Shown here: positions 1-5,136 of the stretch, in pieces
Numbering within the stretch: the stretch's first letter is position 1
Layout: every line of letters starts with the position of its first letter
Assembly: GCA_017616925.1 (NCBI GenBank)
Contig: JAFZXG010000055.1
Coordinates: 1-5,136, forward strand
DNA: 5,136 nucleotides
Direction: 5' to 3'
DNA from: Clostridia bacterium
Lineage (GTDB): Bacteria > Bacillota > Clostridia > Christensenellales > Borkfalkiaceae
Notes under the pieces: generated by a model
What the model was told of the DNA's origin: nothing
The model's input: the letters and a program-made list of their open reading frames with translations, nothing else
Databases searched by the model: none
Translations under genes and position numbers: made by a program

Positions 1-323
1 ATATCGTTCTTTTCCCCGGCGGCGAAAAGCGCGACGACTGCACAGTCGTAGATAGTCTCGACGAATTAAAGGAAGTTCTTAAAAATTATAATACGGACGA
101 CGTTTTCGTAATAGGCGGCGCGATGTTTTACAGAACCATGCTGCCTTACTGTTCGGAAGTTCTCGTCACCAAAGTCGAAGCCGACGGAGACGCCGAAGTA
201 TTCTACGAAAATCTGGACGAATTGCCCTCCTGGACTTGTGTTTCCGAGAGTGAAGAAAAAGAAACGGGCGGATACAGGATAAAATTCACGGTCTATAAAA
301 ATTCAAACGTAAAGGAATTTTAA
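1..323 (+). CDS. folA: Dihydrofolate reductase, C-terminal part (5' truncated by window edge)
   Basis: This enzyme reduces dihydrofolate to tetrahydrofolate with NADPH in the cytoplasm, supplying one-carbon cofactors for thymidylate and purine synthesis. The first complete codon is at 3, and 106 residues are visible before the TAA at 321-323. Bacterial DHFRs have about 160 residues, so roughly the first third, including the folate-site acidic residue, lies outside the window. What is visible fits the family. There is a strand beginning IVL, then a helix (SLDELKEVLKNY). The diagnostic NADPH-binding segment VFVIGGAMFYRTMLPYCSEV follows, with its Gly-Gly pair. The VTKVEADGDAEVF strand and the closing beta hairpin (GYRIKFTVYKN) complete the fold. 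A strong terminator follows, so this is the last gene of its transcript. Its codon use (ATA, AGA, GAC, GAA) resembles the phage genes downstream. It could be a phage-borne metabolic gene or the last host gene before a prophage; the window cannot decide. Confidence 0.9.
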   Translation, partial: IVLFPGGEKRDDCTVVDSLDELKEVLKNYNTDDVFVIGGAMFYRTMLPYCSEVLVTKVEADGDAEVFYENLDELPSWTCVSESEEKETGGYRIKFTVYKNSNVKEF

Positions 324-339
324 TAAAATTCTATCGACA

Positions 340-375
340 TTCCGCAAGGCATTTGCCTTGCGGAACTTTTTTTTT
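340..375 (+). terminator. Rho-independent terminator after folA
   Basis: An inverted repeat has arms TTCCGCAAGGC (340-350) and GCCTTGCGGAA (355-365), giving an 11-bp perfect stem with the four-base loop ATTT. One C and then nine consecutive T residues (367-375) follow. It begins 16 bases after the folA stop. It should end the folA transcript and separate it from the head operon, which then needs its own promoter. The first possible TTG start of the terminase frame (358) lies inside this hairpin, which argues against that start. Confidence 0.93.
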
Positions 376-411
376 ACGAAAAAAATTATCCGCTTGCCTG
401 ACAGGTTTGAC

Positions 412-439
412 TTGAAAAACAAAAAGGCGGCGCTAAAAT
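412..439 (+). promoter_or_regulatory. Possible sigma-70/SigA-type promoter for the head operon
   Basis: TTGAAA (412-417) and TAAAAT (434-439) are separated by 16 bases, and each matches the -35 and -10 consensus at five of six positions. It lies just where a promoter is expected, between the folA terminator and terL. Transcription would begin near 446-448, leaving only about 10 bases before the ATG at 457. That is an unusually short leader and weakens the call. The region is A-rich, so a chance match is possible. Confidence 0.3.
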
Positions 440-456
440 GTCGGCGGCAAACGGAA

Positions 457-1887
457 ATGAGAGAGATAGTTGAACGTATAAAACGGATAGAGGCAGAAGA
501 ACGAAGGCGAAAAGAGCGCGACAACCTTTCAAGGTACAATACGGGGAGAATAAAGCACTTAAAACAAGTCGCTTTTCATAAGTGCCAGAAGAGAAACCGT
601 TGGGTATTCGGCGGCAACAGAAGCGGAAAAACCGAGTGCGGCGCAGTCGAGACCGTTTATATGGCAAGGGGCGTACACCCTTATAGAAAAAATAAAAAAG
701 ACGTTTTCGGGTGGGTCGTTTCACTCTCCACGCAAGTCCAAAGGGACGTCGCGCAGGCGAAAGTGCTGCACTATCTTAACCCTTCGTGGATCGCGGGGAT
801 CACTATGCTTTCGGGAAAAAAGGACAGCGCGGAGTACGGCGTTATAGATCAGATACTTATAAAGAACGTATTCGGCGGTATCTCGGTAATAGGCTTCAAG
901 TCCTGCGATCAGGGGCGTGAAAAGTTTCAGGGCAGTTCTCTTGATTTTATATGGTTCGACGAAGAGCCGCCGCAGGACGTTTACGAAGAGTGCAAAATGC
1001 GGGTGTTCGATAAAAAGGGAGATATCTTCGGTACTATGAAGCCGTTAAAGGGGCTTACTTTTATTTACGACGAGATATTCTTGAATAAGGGCAACTCGAA
1101 GGAAGTGTGGTACGAATTTATGGAGTGGGCGGACAATCCCTTTTTAGATAAGGAAGAGATAGAAAGTCTTTCGTCTTCGCTATCCGAAGATCAGGCGGAA
1201 AGCCGACGGTACGGAAGATTCAAAGCCGCACAGGGACTCGTCTATCCCGAATTCGACGAGAACGTTCACGTTATAGATCCGTTCGACGTTCCGCCCGACT
1301 GGCAGGGAACGCTTTCGATAGATCCGGGACTCAACAATCCGCTTTCGTGCCACTGGTACTGCGTTGACTACGACGGAACGGTCTACGTCGTAGCGGAACA
1401 TTTCGAGGCGGGGAAAGACGTTAGTTACCACGCGAAGAGAATAAGAGAGATATCCGACGCACTCTCGTGGAAACGGAAAAACGGCAGGATAGACGCGCTT
1501 ATAGATTCCGCGGCGAATCAAAGGACGCTTTCCGGAATAAAGAGCGTTACCGAACTTTTTTACGAGAACGGAATAAACGCGAATCCAAGGGTGAACAAGG
1601 ATCTTTTTTCGGGGATACAGACCGTAAAGAGTTATCTTATAGGCAACGGGAAACCGAGACTGTATATATTCAGAAACTGCGTGAACCTTATAAGAGAACT
1701 TAAAAGTTATTTCTGGGGCGACGACGACGTGCCGAAGAAAAAAGACGATCACGCTTTGGACGAACTTCGGTACTATCTTATGACTCGTCCTGCTACAGAT
1801 CCCCCGAAGAGAGAAAAGACCGCGATAGAAAAAGACAAGGAAAAACTTTATAAGAGGGTGATAAATGAAAGAAGGATCGGAAGATAG
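457..1887 (+). CDS. terL: Phage terminase large subunit (packaging ATPase and nuclease)
   Basis: This is the motor that cuts concatemeric phage DNA and drives it through the portal into the procapsid. From the ATG at 457 it has 476 residues, normal for the family. The ATPase domain shows Walker A GGNRSGKT (52-59), Walker B FIWFDEEPP with the acidic DEE triad (168-170), and a coupling-motif candidate FGTMKPLKG (191-199). The RNase H-like nuclease domain shows its metal-binding acids: D289 in SIDPG, D350 in ALIDS, and the C-terminal DDHALDELRYYL (D430, D431 and D435). The charged N-terminal helix (about 1-24) is lysine-, arginine- and glutamate-rich. Start choice: the frame is open back to 358, with TTG codons at 358, 394 and 412, but 358 is inside the terminator hairpin. 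ATG 457 is the only in-frame ATG ahead of the conserved domain. No strong Shine-Dalgarno site precedes any candidate, so the start is the uncertain part. It overlaps the next gene by 23 bases. Confidence 0.95.
   Translation: MREIVERIKRIEAEERRRKERDNLSRYNTGRIKHLKQVAFHKCQKRNRWVFGGNRSGKTECGAVETVYMARGVHPYRKNKKDVFGWVVSLSTQVQRDVAQAKVLHYLNPSWIAGITMLSGKKDSAEYGVIDQILIKNVFGGISVIGFKSCDQGREKFQGSSLDFIWFDEEPPQDVYEECKMRVFDKKGDIFGTMKPLKGLTFIYDEIFLNKGNSKEVWYEFMEWADNPFLDKEEIESLSSSLSEDQAESRRYGRFKAAQGLVYPEFDENVHVIDPFDVPPDWQGTLSIDPGLNNPLSCHWYCVDYDGTVYVVAEHFEAGKDVSYHAKRIREISDALSWKRKNGRIDALIDSAANQRTLSGIKSVTELFYENGINANPRVNKDLFSGIQTVKSYLIGNGKPRLYIFRNCVNLIRELKSYFWGDDDVPKKKDDHALDELRYYLMTRPATDPPKREKTAIEKDKEKLYKRVINERRIGR
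1854..1864 (+). promoter_or_regulatory. Ribosome binding site of the small gene at 1865
   Basis: GAGGG (1854-1858), within GAGGGTGAT, is complementary to the 16S rRNA 3' end and lies six bases before the ATG at 1865. It sits inside the terL coding sequence, 27 bases before the terL stop codon begins, so ribosomes finishing terL can feed this start. It supports a real gene in the overlapping frame. Confidence 0.7.
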
Positions 1888-2161
1888 CGTGAAAGACGCG
1901 CTTAAAAAGAAAGCGTTCGGATACGATACGGAAGAGACGGTGGAAGAATTCGCCTATAAGGAAGGGGAAGAAATACTTGCGAAAAAGAAAGTCACGAAAA
2001 AGAACGTGCCGCCCGATATCACCGCGATCAAAATGCTTTTGGAAGAAGACGTCGATTTGTCCGAGATGACGGACGAAGAACTTGAAAAAGAAAAAATAAG
2101 ACTACTGAAACTTTTGGAAAAAATGAATATAAAAGGAGAAACAAAGTGGAAAGAAAAGTAA
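1865..2161 (+). CDS. Small phage packaging-module protein resembling the C-terminal part of terminase small subunits
   Basis: This 98-residue soluble protein has no signal peptide or membrane segment and is rich in lysine and glutamate. Residues 12-20 (ALKKKAFGY), an acidic stretch (22-37), then a KKKVTKK run and NVPPDITAIKMLL (47-59) follow the order seen in the C-terminal part of many Bacillota small terminases. There a K-x-A-x-GY motif is followed by a lysine-rich strand and a PPDxxA segment. The usual WLKNR ending is replaced here by KMLLEED. Residues 62-86 look like an amphipathic helix (DLSEMTDEELEKEKIRLL). The N-terminal helix-turn-helix domain of a true TerS is absent. The gene overlaps terL by 23 bases and the portal gene by 16, so it is probably translationally coupled to both. 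The resemblance to TerS comes from recalled family patterns. That it helps packaging, perhaps by contacting TerL or portal, is inference. A conserved hypothetical protein of unknown role is the cautious reading. Confidence 0.8.
   Translation: MKEGSEDSVKDALKKKAFGYDTEETVEEFAYKEGEEILAKKKVTKKNVPPDITAIKMLLEEDVDLSEMTDEELEKEKIRLLKLLEKMNIKGETKWKEK
2135..2145 (+). promoter_or_regulatory. Ribosome binding site that fixes the GTG start of the portal gene
   Basis: AGGAG (2135-2139) lies six bases before the GTG at 2146. This is the best-placed site near the 5' end of the portal frame and justifies the non-ATG start, even though it makes the gene overlap its upstream neighbour by 16 bases. Confidence 0.85.
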
Positions 2162-3987
2162 AAACCGAGCGAACGGACTTTGCGGAAGATCTCGTTAAAG
2201 ACGTCTCGCAGGATTTCGAGACGAGAAGAAAGGAACGGTTGCCGTTAGAGCGGCAATGGGAACTGAACTTAAAGTTTTTAAGCGGCGACCAGTATTGCGA
2301 CGTGGGGGCGAACGGCAACATTTCCGAAGAGTACGGCGACTATTTTTGGCAGGAAAGACGGGTGTTTAACCATATCGCACCCATAATAGATTCCCGTCTC
2401 GCCAGATTTTCGATGGTAAAGCCCATAGTGTCCGTTCGTCCCAAAGCCGACGACGACGTATTCGTGGCGGGTGCGGATCTCGCCGAAAAACTCGTGGAAC
2501 AGGTCTTTAAGCGCGCCGATATGGACGAAACGGTAAAGAGAGTCACCGCTTGGAGCGAGACCTGCGGCACGGGCTTTTATAAAGTCGTGTGGAACAACGA
2601 CGGCGGGGAGAAAATAGGCAGCGCGGACGGGAAGGAAATACGCGAAGGCGAAGTGAAGATCATACCCGTTTCGCCTTTCGAGATATTCCCCGACAGCCTG
2701 ACCGCCGAAAAACTCGACGACTGCAAAAGCGTTATTCACGCAAGGGCGATGTCCGCCGCGGAAGTAAACTGGATCTACGGCGTAAAACTTTTGGGGAAGG
2801 AAATAGACGTTTTGGGACTTTCGGACGTAAACCCCGCCTTTTCGGGCGGAAATTCGGACGTCTTAAAAGACGCCGTTATCGTGATCGAAAGGTACGAAAG
2901 ACCTTCGCCCGAATATCCGAAAGGAAGACTTATCACCGTCGCGGACGACAAACTTTTATATTACGGCGAACTGCCTTACGCCTGCGGGAACGGTTTTTCG
3001 TATTCCTTCCCGTTCGTAAAGCAAAACTGTACGTCCGTAGCGGGCAGGTTTTTCGGACAAAGTCTCATCGAACGCATGATACCCGTACAGCGCGCGTATA
3101 ACGCGGTCAAAAACCGCAAGCACGAGTTCATAAACAGACTCTCTTCGGGCGTGCTGACGGTTGAAGACGGTTCGGTCGATACCGACGATCTTGCGGAAGA
3201 AGGCTTGTCGCCGGGTAAGATACTCGTTTACCGTCAGGGCAGTAAAGCACCGGAAATGTTAAGTAGCGACGCGATCCCGCCCGACTTCGACAAAGAAGAA
3301 GAAAAACTTATAAACGAGTTCGTTATAATAAGCGGCGTAAGCGACGTGGCTTCCACGGCGGGCAACGCCAACCTTTCGAGCGGAACCGCGCTTGAGATCC
3401 TTATCGAACAGGATTCCGAGCGTATGCTGACGGGAGCGGAAGAAATAAGAAAGTGCTACTTGGAGACCGCAAAAATCGCGATAAGGTTATGCAATCAGTT
3501 TATGACGGGCGTAAGGGCGATAAAGAGTCAGGACGGATACGGTAAGGTGAAAGTCTTTTACGCGGATTCGAGCGCGGTGTGTTCGGACGACTGCTATTTA
3601 GAAGGCGAGAACGAACTTTTATACACGCATAACCAAAAGAAACAACTGATCTTAAAACTTTACGAAAGCGGACTTTTAACCGACGACGAAGGCAAGATAA
3701 GACAGTCGGTAAAGGGCAAGATACTCGCGCTTCTGGGGTATAAGGATCTGGACGTTAAAAAGGGCGCGTCGAGATTACAGGAAGAAAAGGCGCAGAACGA
3801 GAACGCGGCGATGAGAGAAAGAAGCGTTCCCGTCGAAGAGATAGACGACGACTTTATCCATATAGAAGAACACACGAGATACGTTCTTACCGAGTACGAA
3901 GAACTATCCGAAGAAGAAAAGGAAAGATACTTCGCGCACGTCAGAGAACACAGAGAAAGAAGAGAAAAGGAAGAAAAAGGAGAATAA
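2146..3987 (+). CDS. Phage portal protein, P22-like family
   Basis: The portal forms a dodecameric ring at one capsid vertex. It is the docking site for the terminase and the channel for DNA entry and exit. The protein has 613 residues, in the range of P22-type portals. Recognisable parts are the N-terminal helix RRKERLPLERQWELNLKFL (27-45) followed by SGDQY, VFNHIAPIIDSRLARF (73-88), and VKPIVSVRP (91-99). WSETCGTGFYKVVWN (136-150) and VSPFEIFPDSL (175-185) lie in the wing region. FGQSLIERMIPVQRAYNAVKN (303-323) leads into the stem and long-helix region, and SGTALEILIEQDSERM (412-427) follows. The C-terminal 50 or so residues are very charged, with HIEEH (572-576) and HVREH (598-602), and probably form helices that extend the crown or tail end. 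It starts at GTG with a strong AGGAG site and ends three bases before the scaffold gene. The family is assigned by motif resemblance, not by a search. Confidence 0.92.
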   Translation: MERKVKTERTDFAEDLVKDVSQDFETRRKERLPLERQWELNLKFLSGDQYCDVGANGNISEEYGDYFWQERRVFNHIAPIIDSRLARFSMVKPIVSVRPKADDDVFVAGADLAEKLVEQVFKRADMDETVKRVTAWSETCGTGFYKVVWNNDGGEKIGSADGKEIREGEVKIIPVSPFEIFPDSLTAEKLDDCKSVIHARAMSAAEVNWIYGVKLLGKEIDVLGLSDVNPAFSGGNSDVLKDAVIVIERYERPSPEYPKGRLITVADDKLLYYGELPYACGNGFSYSFPFVKQNCTSVAGRFFGQSLIERMIPVQRAYNAVKNRKHEFINRLSSGVLTVEDGSVDTDDLAEEGLSPGKILVYRQGSKAPEMLSSDAIPPDFDKEEEKLINEFVIISGVSDVASTAGNANLSSGTALEILIEQDSERMLTGAEEIRKCYLETAKIAIRLCNQFMTGVRAIKSQDGYGKVKVFYADSSAVCSDDCYLEGENELLYTHNQKKQLILKLYESGLLTDDEGKIRQSVKGKILALLGYKDLDVKKGASRLQEEKAQNENAAMRERSVPVEEIDDDFIHIEEHTRYVLTEYEELSEEEKERYFAHVREHRERREKEEKGE

Positions 3988-3990
3988 AAA

Positions 3991-4404
3991 ATGGAAGAAA
4001 AAATAAACGAACAAACCGAAATAACGTCGCAACCCGCGGAGGCGGAAGAAAACGCGGCGGCGGGAGAAGAGGTCTCGTTAGGGAAATTCAAGGACGCGAA
4101 CGCGTTATATAAAGCGTATAATTCCCTGCAATCCGAATTTACCAAACGCTGTCAGAGATTGAAGGAATTAGAGGCCGCGCTCGAACAAGCGAACAATCCC
4201 GAAAATGCCGCCTTGAGAAGCGAACGGGGTATAACCGACGAGGAAAAAGAAGAGATCCTGAAAGGCTACCTTAAAAGCGTTCTCGGGGCAAAATCCAAGG
4301 CGATAGTGATGGACGGCGCGGGCGCGACCTTAAAGACCGCGTCGAACCGCCCTTCCACTCTTGCGGACGCAGGGGAATTCGCCAGACAATATTTAAGTAA
4401 ATAA
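3991..4404 (+). CDS. Probable phage capsid scaffold protein (short)
   Basis: Scaffold proteins guide capsid assembly and leave or are degraded before the head matures. This 137-residue acidic protein has a disordered Glu/Ala-rich N-terminus (1-28). LGKFKDANALYKAYNSLQSE (30-49) and FTKRCQRLKELEAALEQA (50-67) then form a probable coiled coil. This K-F-K-D-x-x-x-L-x-K-A-Y motif is common in scaffold-type proteins of Bacillota phages. A middle helix (82-99) leads to a short strand-like segment AIVMDGAGATLK (104-115), and the C-terminal PSTLADAGEFARQYL (121-135) is a likely capsid-binding helix. Its place between portal and major capsid protein is the standard scaffold position. AGGAG (3978-3982) lies eight bases before the ATG. 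It is shorter than most scaffolds, which often exceed 180 residues, but both ends look intact, so I see a compact version rather than a broken gene. Function is inferred from motif and position. Confidence 0.8.
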   Translation: MEEKINEQTEITSQPAEAEENAAAGEEVSLGKFKDANALYKAYNSLQSEFTKRCQRLKELEAALEQANNPENAALRSERGITDEEKEEILKGYLKSVLGAKSKAIVMDGAGATLKTASNRPSTLADAGEFARQYLSK

Positions 4405-4419
4405 AAAAAAGGAGAAAAA

Positions 4420-5136
4420 ATGGCAATCACTTTGACTAACGCGGATAACGTGTTAAAAAACTACTATTTGGGCGCGGTCGCCGAACAACTCGATTATAAG
4501 GCGAACCCGTTCTTTGCTAAGGTAAACAAGACGTCGAACTACGTTTACGGAAAAGAAGTAAAAAAACTCGCCGTAAGCGGCGTGAACGGCGGTATCGGCG
4601 CGGGAACCGAAGACGGAAGTCTCCCCGCGGCGACGGGCAACAACTACGCACAGATGACCGTATCCTTAAAGAACCTTTACGGAACGATCGAAATTTCGGA
4701 TAAGGCTATAAAGGCGTCCGAAAACAGCGCGGGCGCGTTTACGAACCTTCTCACCGCGGAGATGGAAGGGCTTGTGAAATCGGGCGCGATAAACTTCGCG
4801 AGAATGCTTTTCGGCGACGGTTCGGGCAAACTCGGTAAAGTCGTTTCGATAACCGACGGCGTGATCACTTTCGACGCGGTCGAAAACTTCGTCGAAGGTA
4901 TGGTTATCGACTTCAGGACTTCGGAAGGCGTGCTGATAAGCGGAGCGACCGAAAGGCGCGTTCTCGCCGTTGACAGAACGAATAAGGCGGTAACGGTAAG
5001 CGGTACCGCACTCACCACGAGTACGGTCGCGGCGAACTCCATAGCCACCGTTCAGGGTTCTTACGGAAACGAATTGACCGGTCTCGGCGCGATATTCGGA
5101 TCTTCTTCCACGCTTTACGGGCTTTCGAGAGAGAGC
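4420..5136 (+). CDS. Phage major capsid protein, N-terminal 239 residues (3' truncated by window edge)
   Basis: This is the shell protein of the phage head, probably of the HK97 fold. The reading frame is open from ATG 4420 to the end of the window without a stop. GGAG (4411-4414) lies five bases upstream. The protein begins MAITLTNADNVLKNYYLGAV, with no long N-terminal delta-type scaffold region, which fits a separate scaffold gene just upstream. Residues 28-50 (ANPFFAKVNKTSNYVYGKEV) and the glycine-rich 54-74 form the N-arm region. SLKNLYGTIEISDKAIKAS (82-100) matches the usual strand leading into the long helix, about 103-130. Residues 138-214 are beta-rich (VVSITDGVITFDAVENFVEG, then VLAVDRTNKAVTVSG), a likely insertion domain. 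NELTGLGAIFGSS (217-229) and TLYGLSRES then resume the motif typical of Bacillota phage capsid proteins. The remaining C-terminal portion lies beyond the window. Confidence 0.9.
   Translation, partial: MAITLTNADNVLKNYYLGAVAEQLDYKANPFFAKVNKTSNYVYGKEVKKLAVSGVNGGIGAGTEDGSLPAATGNNYAQMTVSLKNLYGTIEISDKAIKASENSAGAFTNLLTAEMEGLVKSGAINFARMLFGDGSGKLGKVVSITDGVITFDAVENFVEGMVIDFRTSEGVLISGATERRVLAVDRTNKAVTVSGTALTTSTVAANSIATVQGSYGNELTGLGAIFGSSSTLYGLSRES

Noticed and set aside
438..473. Tiny ATG frame at 438 (11 codons) before terL as a leader peptide
   Set aside because: Only a weak AAGGCGG-like sequence precedes it, and the candidate -10 box overlaps its ATG. There is not enough support for a leader peptide.
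303..724. Minus-strand open frames at 303-539 and 386-724 around the intergenic region
   Set aside because: They have no recognisable domain, one runs through the terminator, and both lie opposite terL coding sequence.
1697..1710. AACTTAAAAGTT palindrome as a possible operator site
   Set aside because: It is explained by Leu-Lys-Ser codons of TerL and has no matching copy in an intergenic position.
1180..1752. A 190-codon open frame on the minus strand opposite terL
   Set aside because: It is antisense to strongly conserved TerL nuclease motifs, has no recognisable domain, and is explained by the codon bias of the + strand gene.
2278..2739. A 153-codon minus-strand open frame (with 2028-2321 and 2340-2570 nearby)
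   Set aside because: It lies opposite the conserved portal sequence and its product resembles no known family. It is a shadow frame.
2859..2872. Inverted repeat CGTCTTAAAAGACG as a possible terminator or operator
   Set aside because: The stem is short, no T-run follows, and it is inside the conserved portal coding frame, so chance is sufficient.
2589..3101. A 170-codon + strand frame, Arg-rich, inside the portal gene
   Set aside because: It is a frame-shifted shadow of the portal gene, with an improbable arginine content and no ribosome binding site.
3660..4145. A 161-codon minus-strand frame rich in serine and phenylalanine
   Set aside because: The Ser/Phe-rich, low-complexity product is the complement of GAA/GAG/AAA-rich portal and scaffold codons, not a membrane protein.
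4677..5048. A 123-codon minus-strand frame rich in Ser, Thr, Val and Ala
   Set aside because: It is antisense to the major capsid gene, whose frame is open across the whole stretch and carries family motifs.

Overview
This window is the start of the packaging and head module of a tailed double-stranded DNA bacteriophage or prophage, read entirely on the + strand. It is preceded by the 3' end of a dihydrofolate reductase gene. Strong AGGAG-type ribosome binding sites, frequent AGA, ATA and GAC/GAA codons, and the style of the head proteins suggest a phage of an uncultured Bacillota (Clostridia-like) host, probably from a gut-type community. The host assignment is inference only, because no host marker gene is clearly present.

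Layout: (1) 1-323 is the C-terminal two thirds of dihydrofolate reductase (folA), cut by the left edge. (2) 340-375 is a near-perfect rho-independent terminator that closes the folA transcript. (3) About 376-456 is a short intergenic leader with a possible promoter. (4) 457-1887 is the terminase large subunit. (5) 1865-2161 is a 98-residue protein that resembles the C-terminal part of small-terminase proteins but lacks their DNA-binding region. (6) 2146-3987 is a P22-like portal protein with a GTG start. (7) 3991-4404 is a short scaffold-like protein. (8) 4420-5136 is the major capsid protein, cut by the right edge.

The genes from terL onward are packed with overlaps of 23 and 16 bases and then gaps of 3 and 15 bases, so they look like one operon. 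The large terminase cuts and pumps DNA through the portal into a capsid shell built from the major capsid protein on the scaffold. No separate head protease gene lies between portal and capsid. This fits a procapsid that uses a separate scaffold protein, although a protease elsewhere cannot be excluded.

I found no RNA genes, CRISPR array, insertion sequence or attachment site, and no clearly new biological system. The points most worth a second look are the TerS-like small protein placed after terL, the folA-terminator-terL junction (phage-borne folA or a host/prophage or assembly boundary), and the uncertain terL start.
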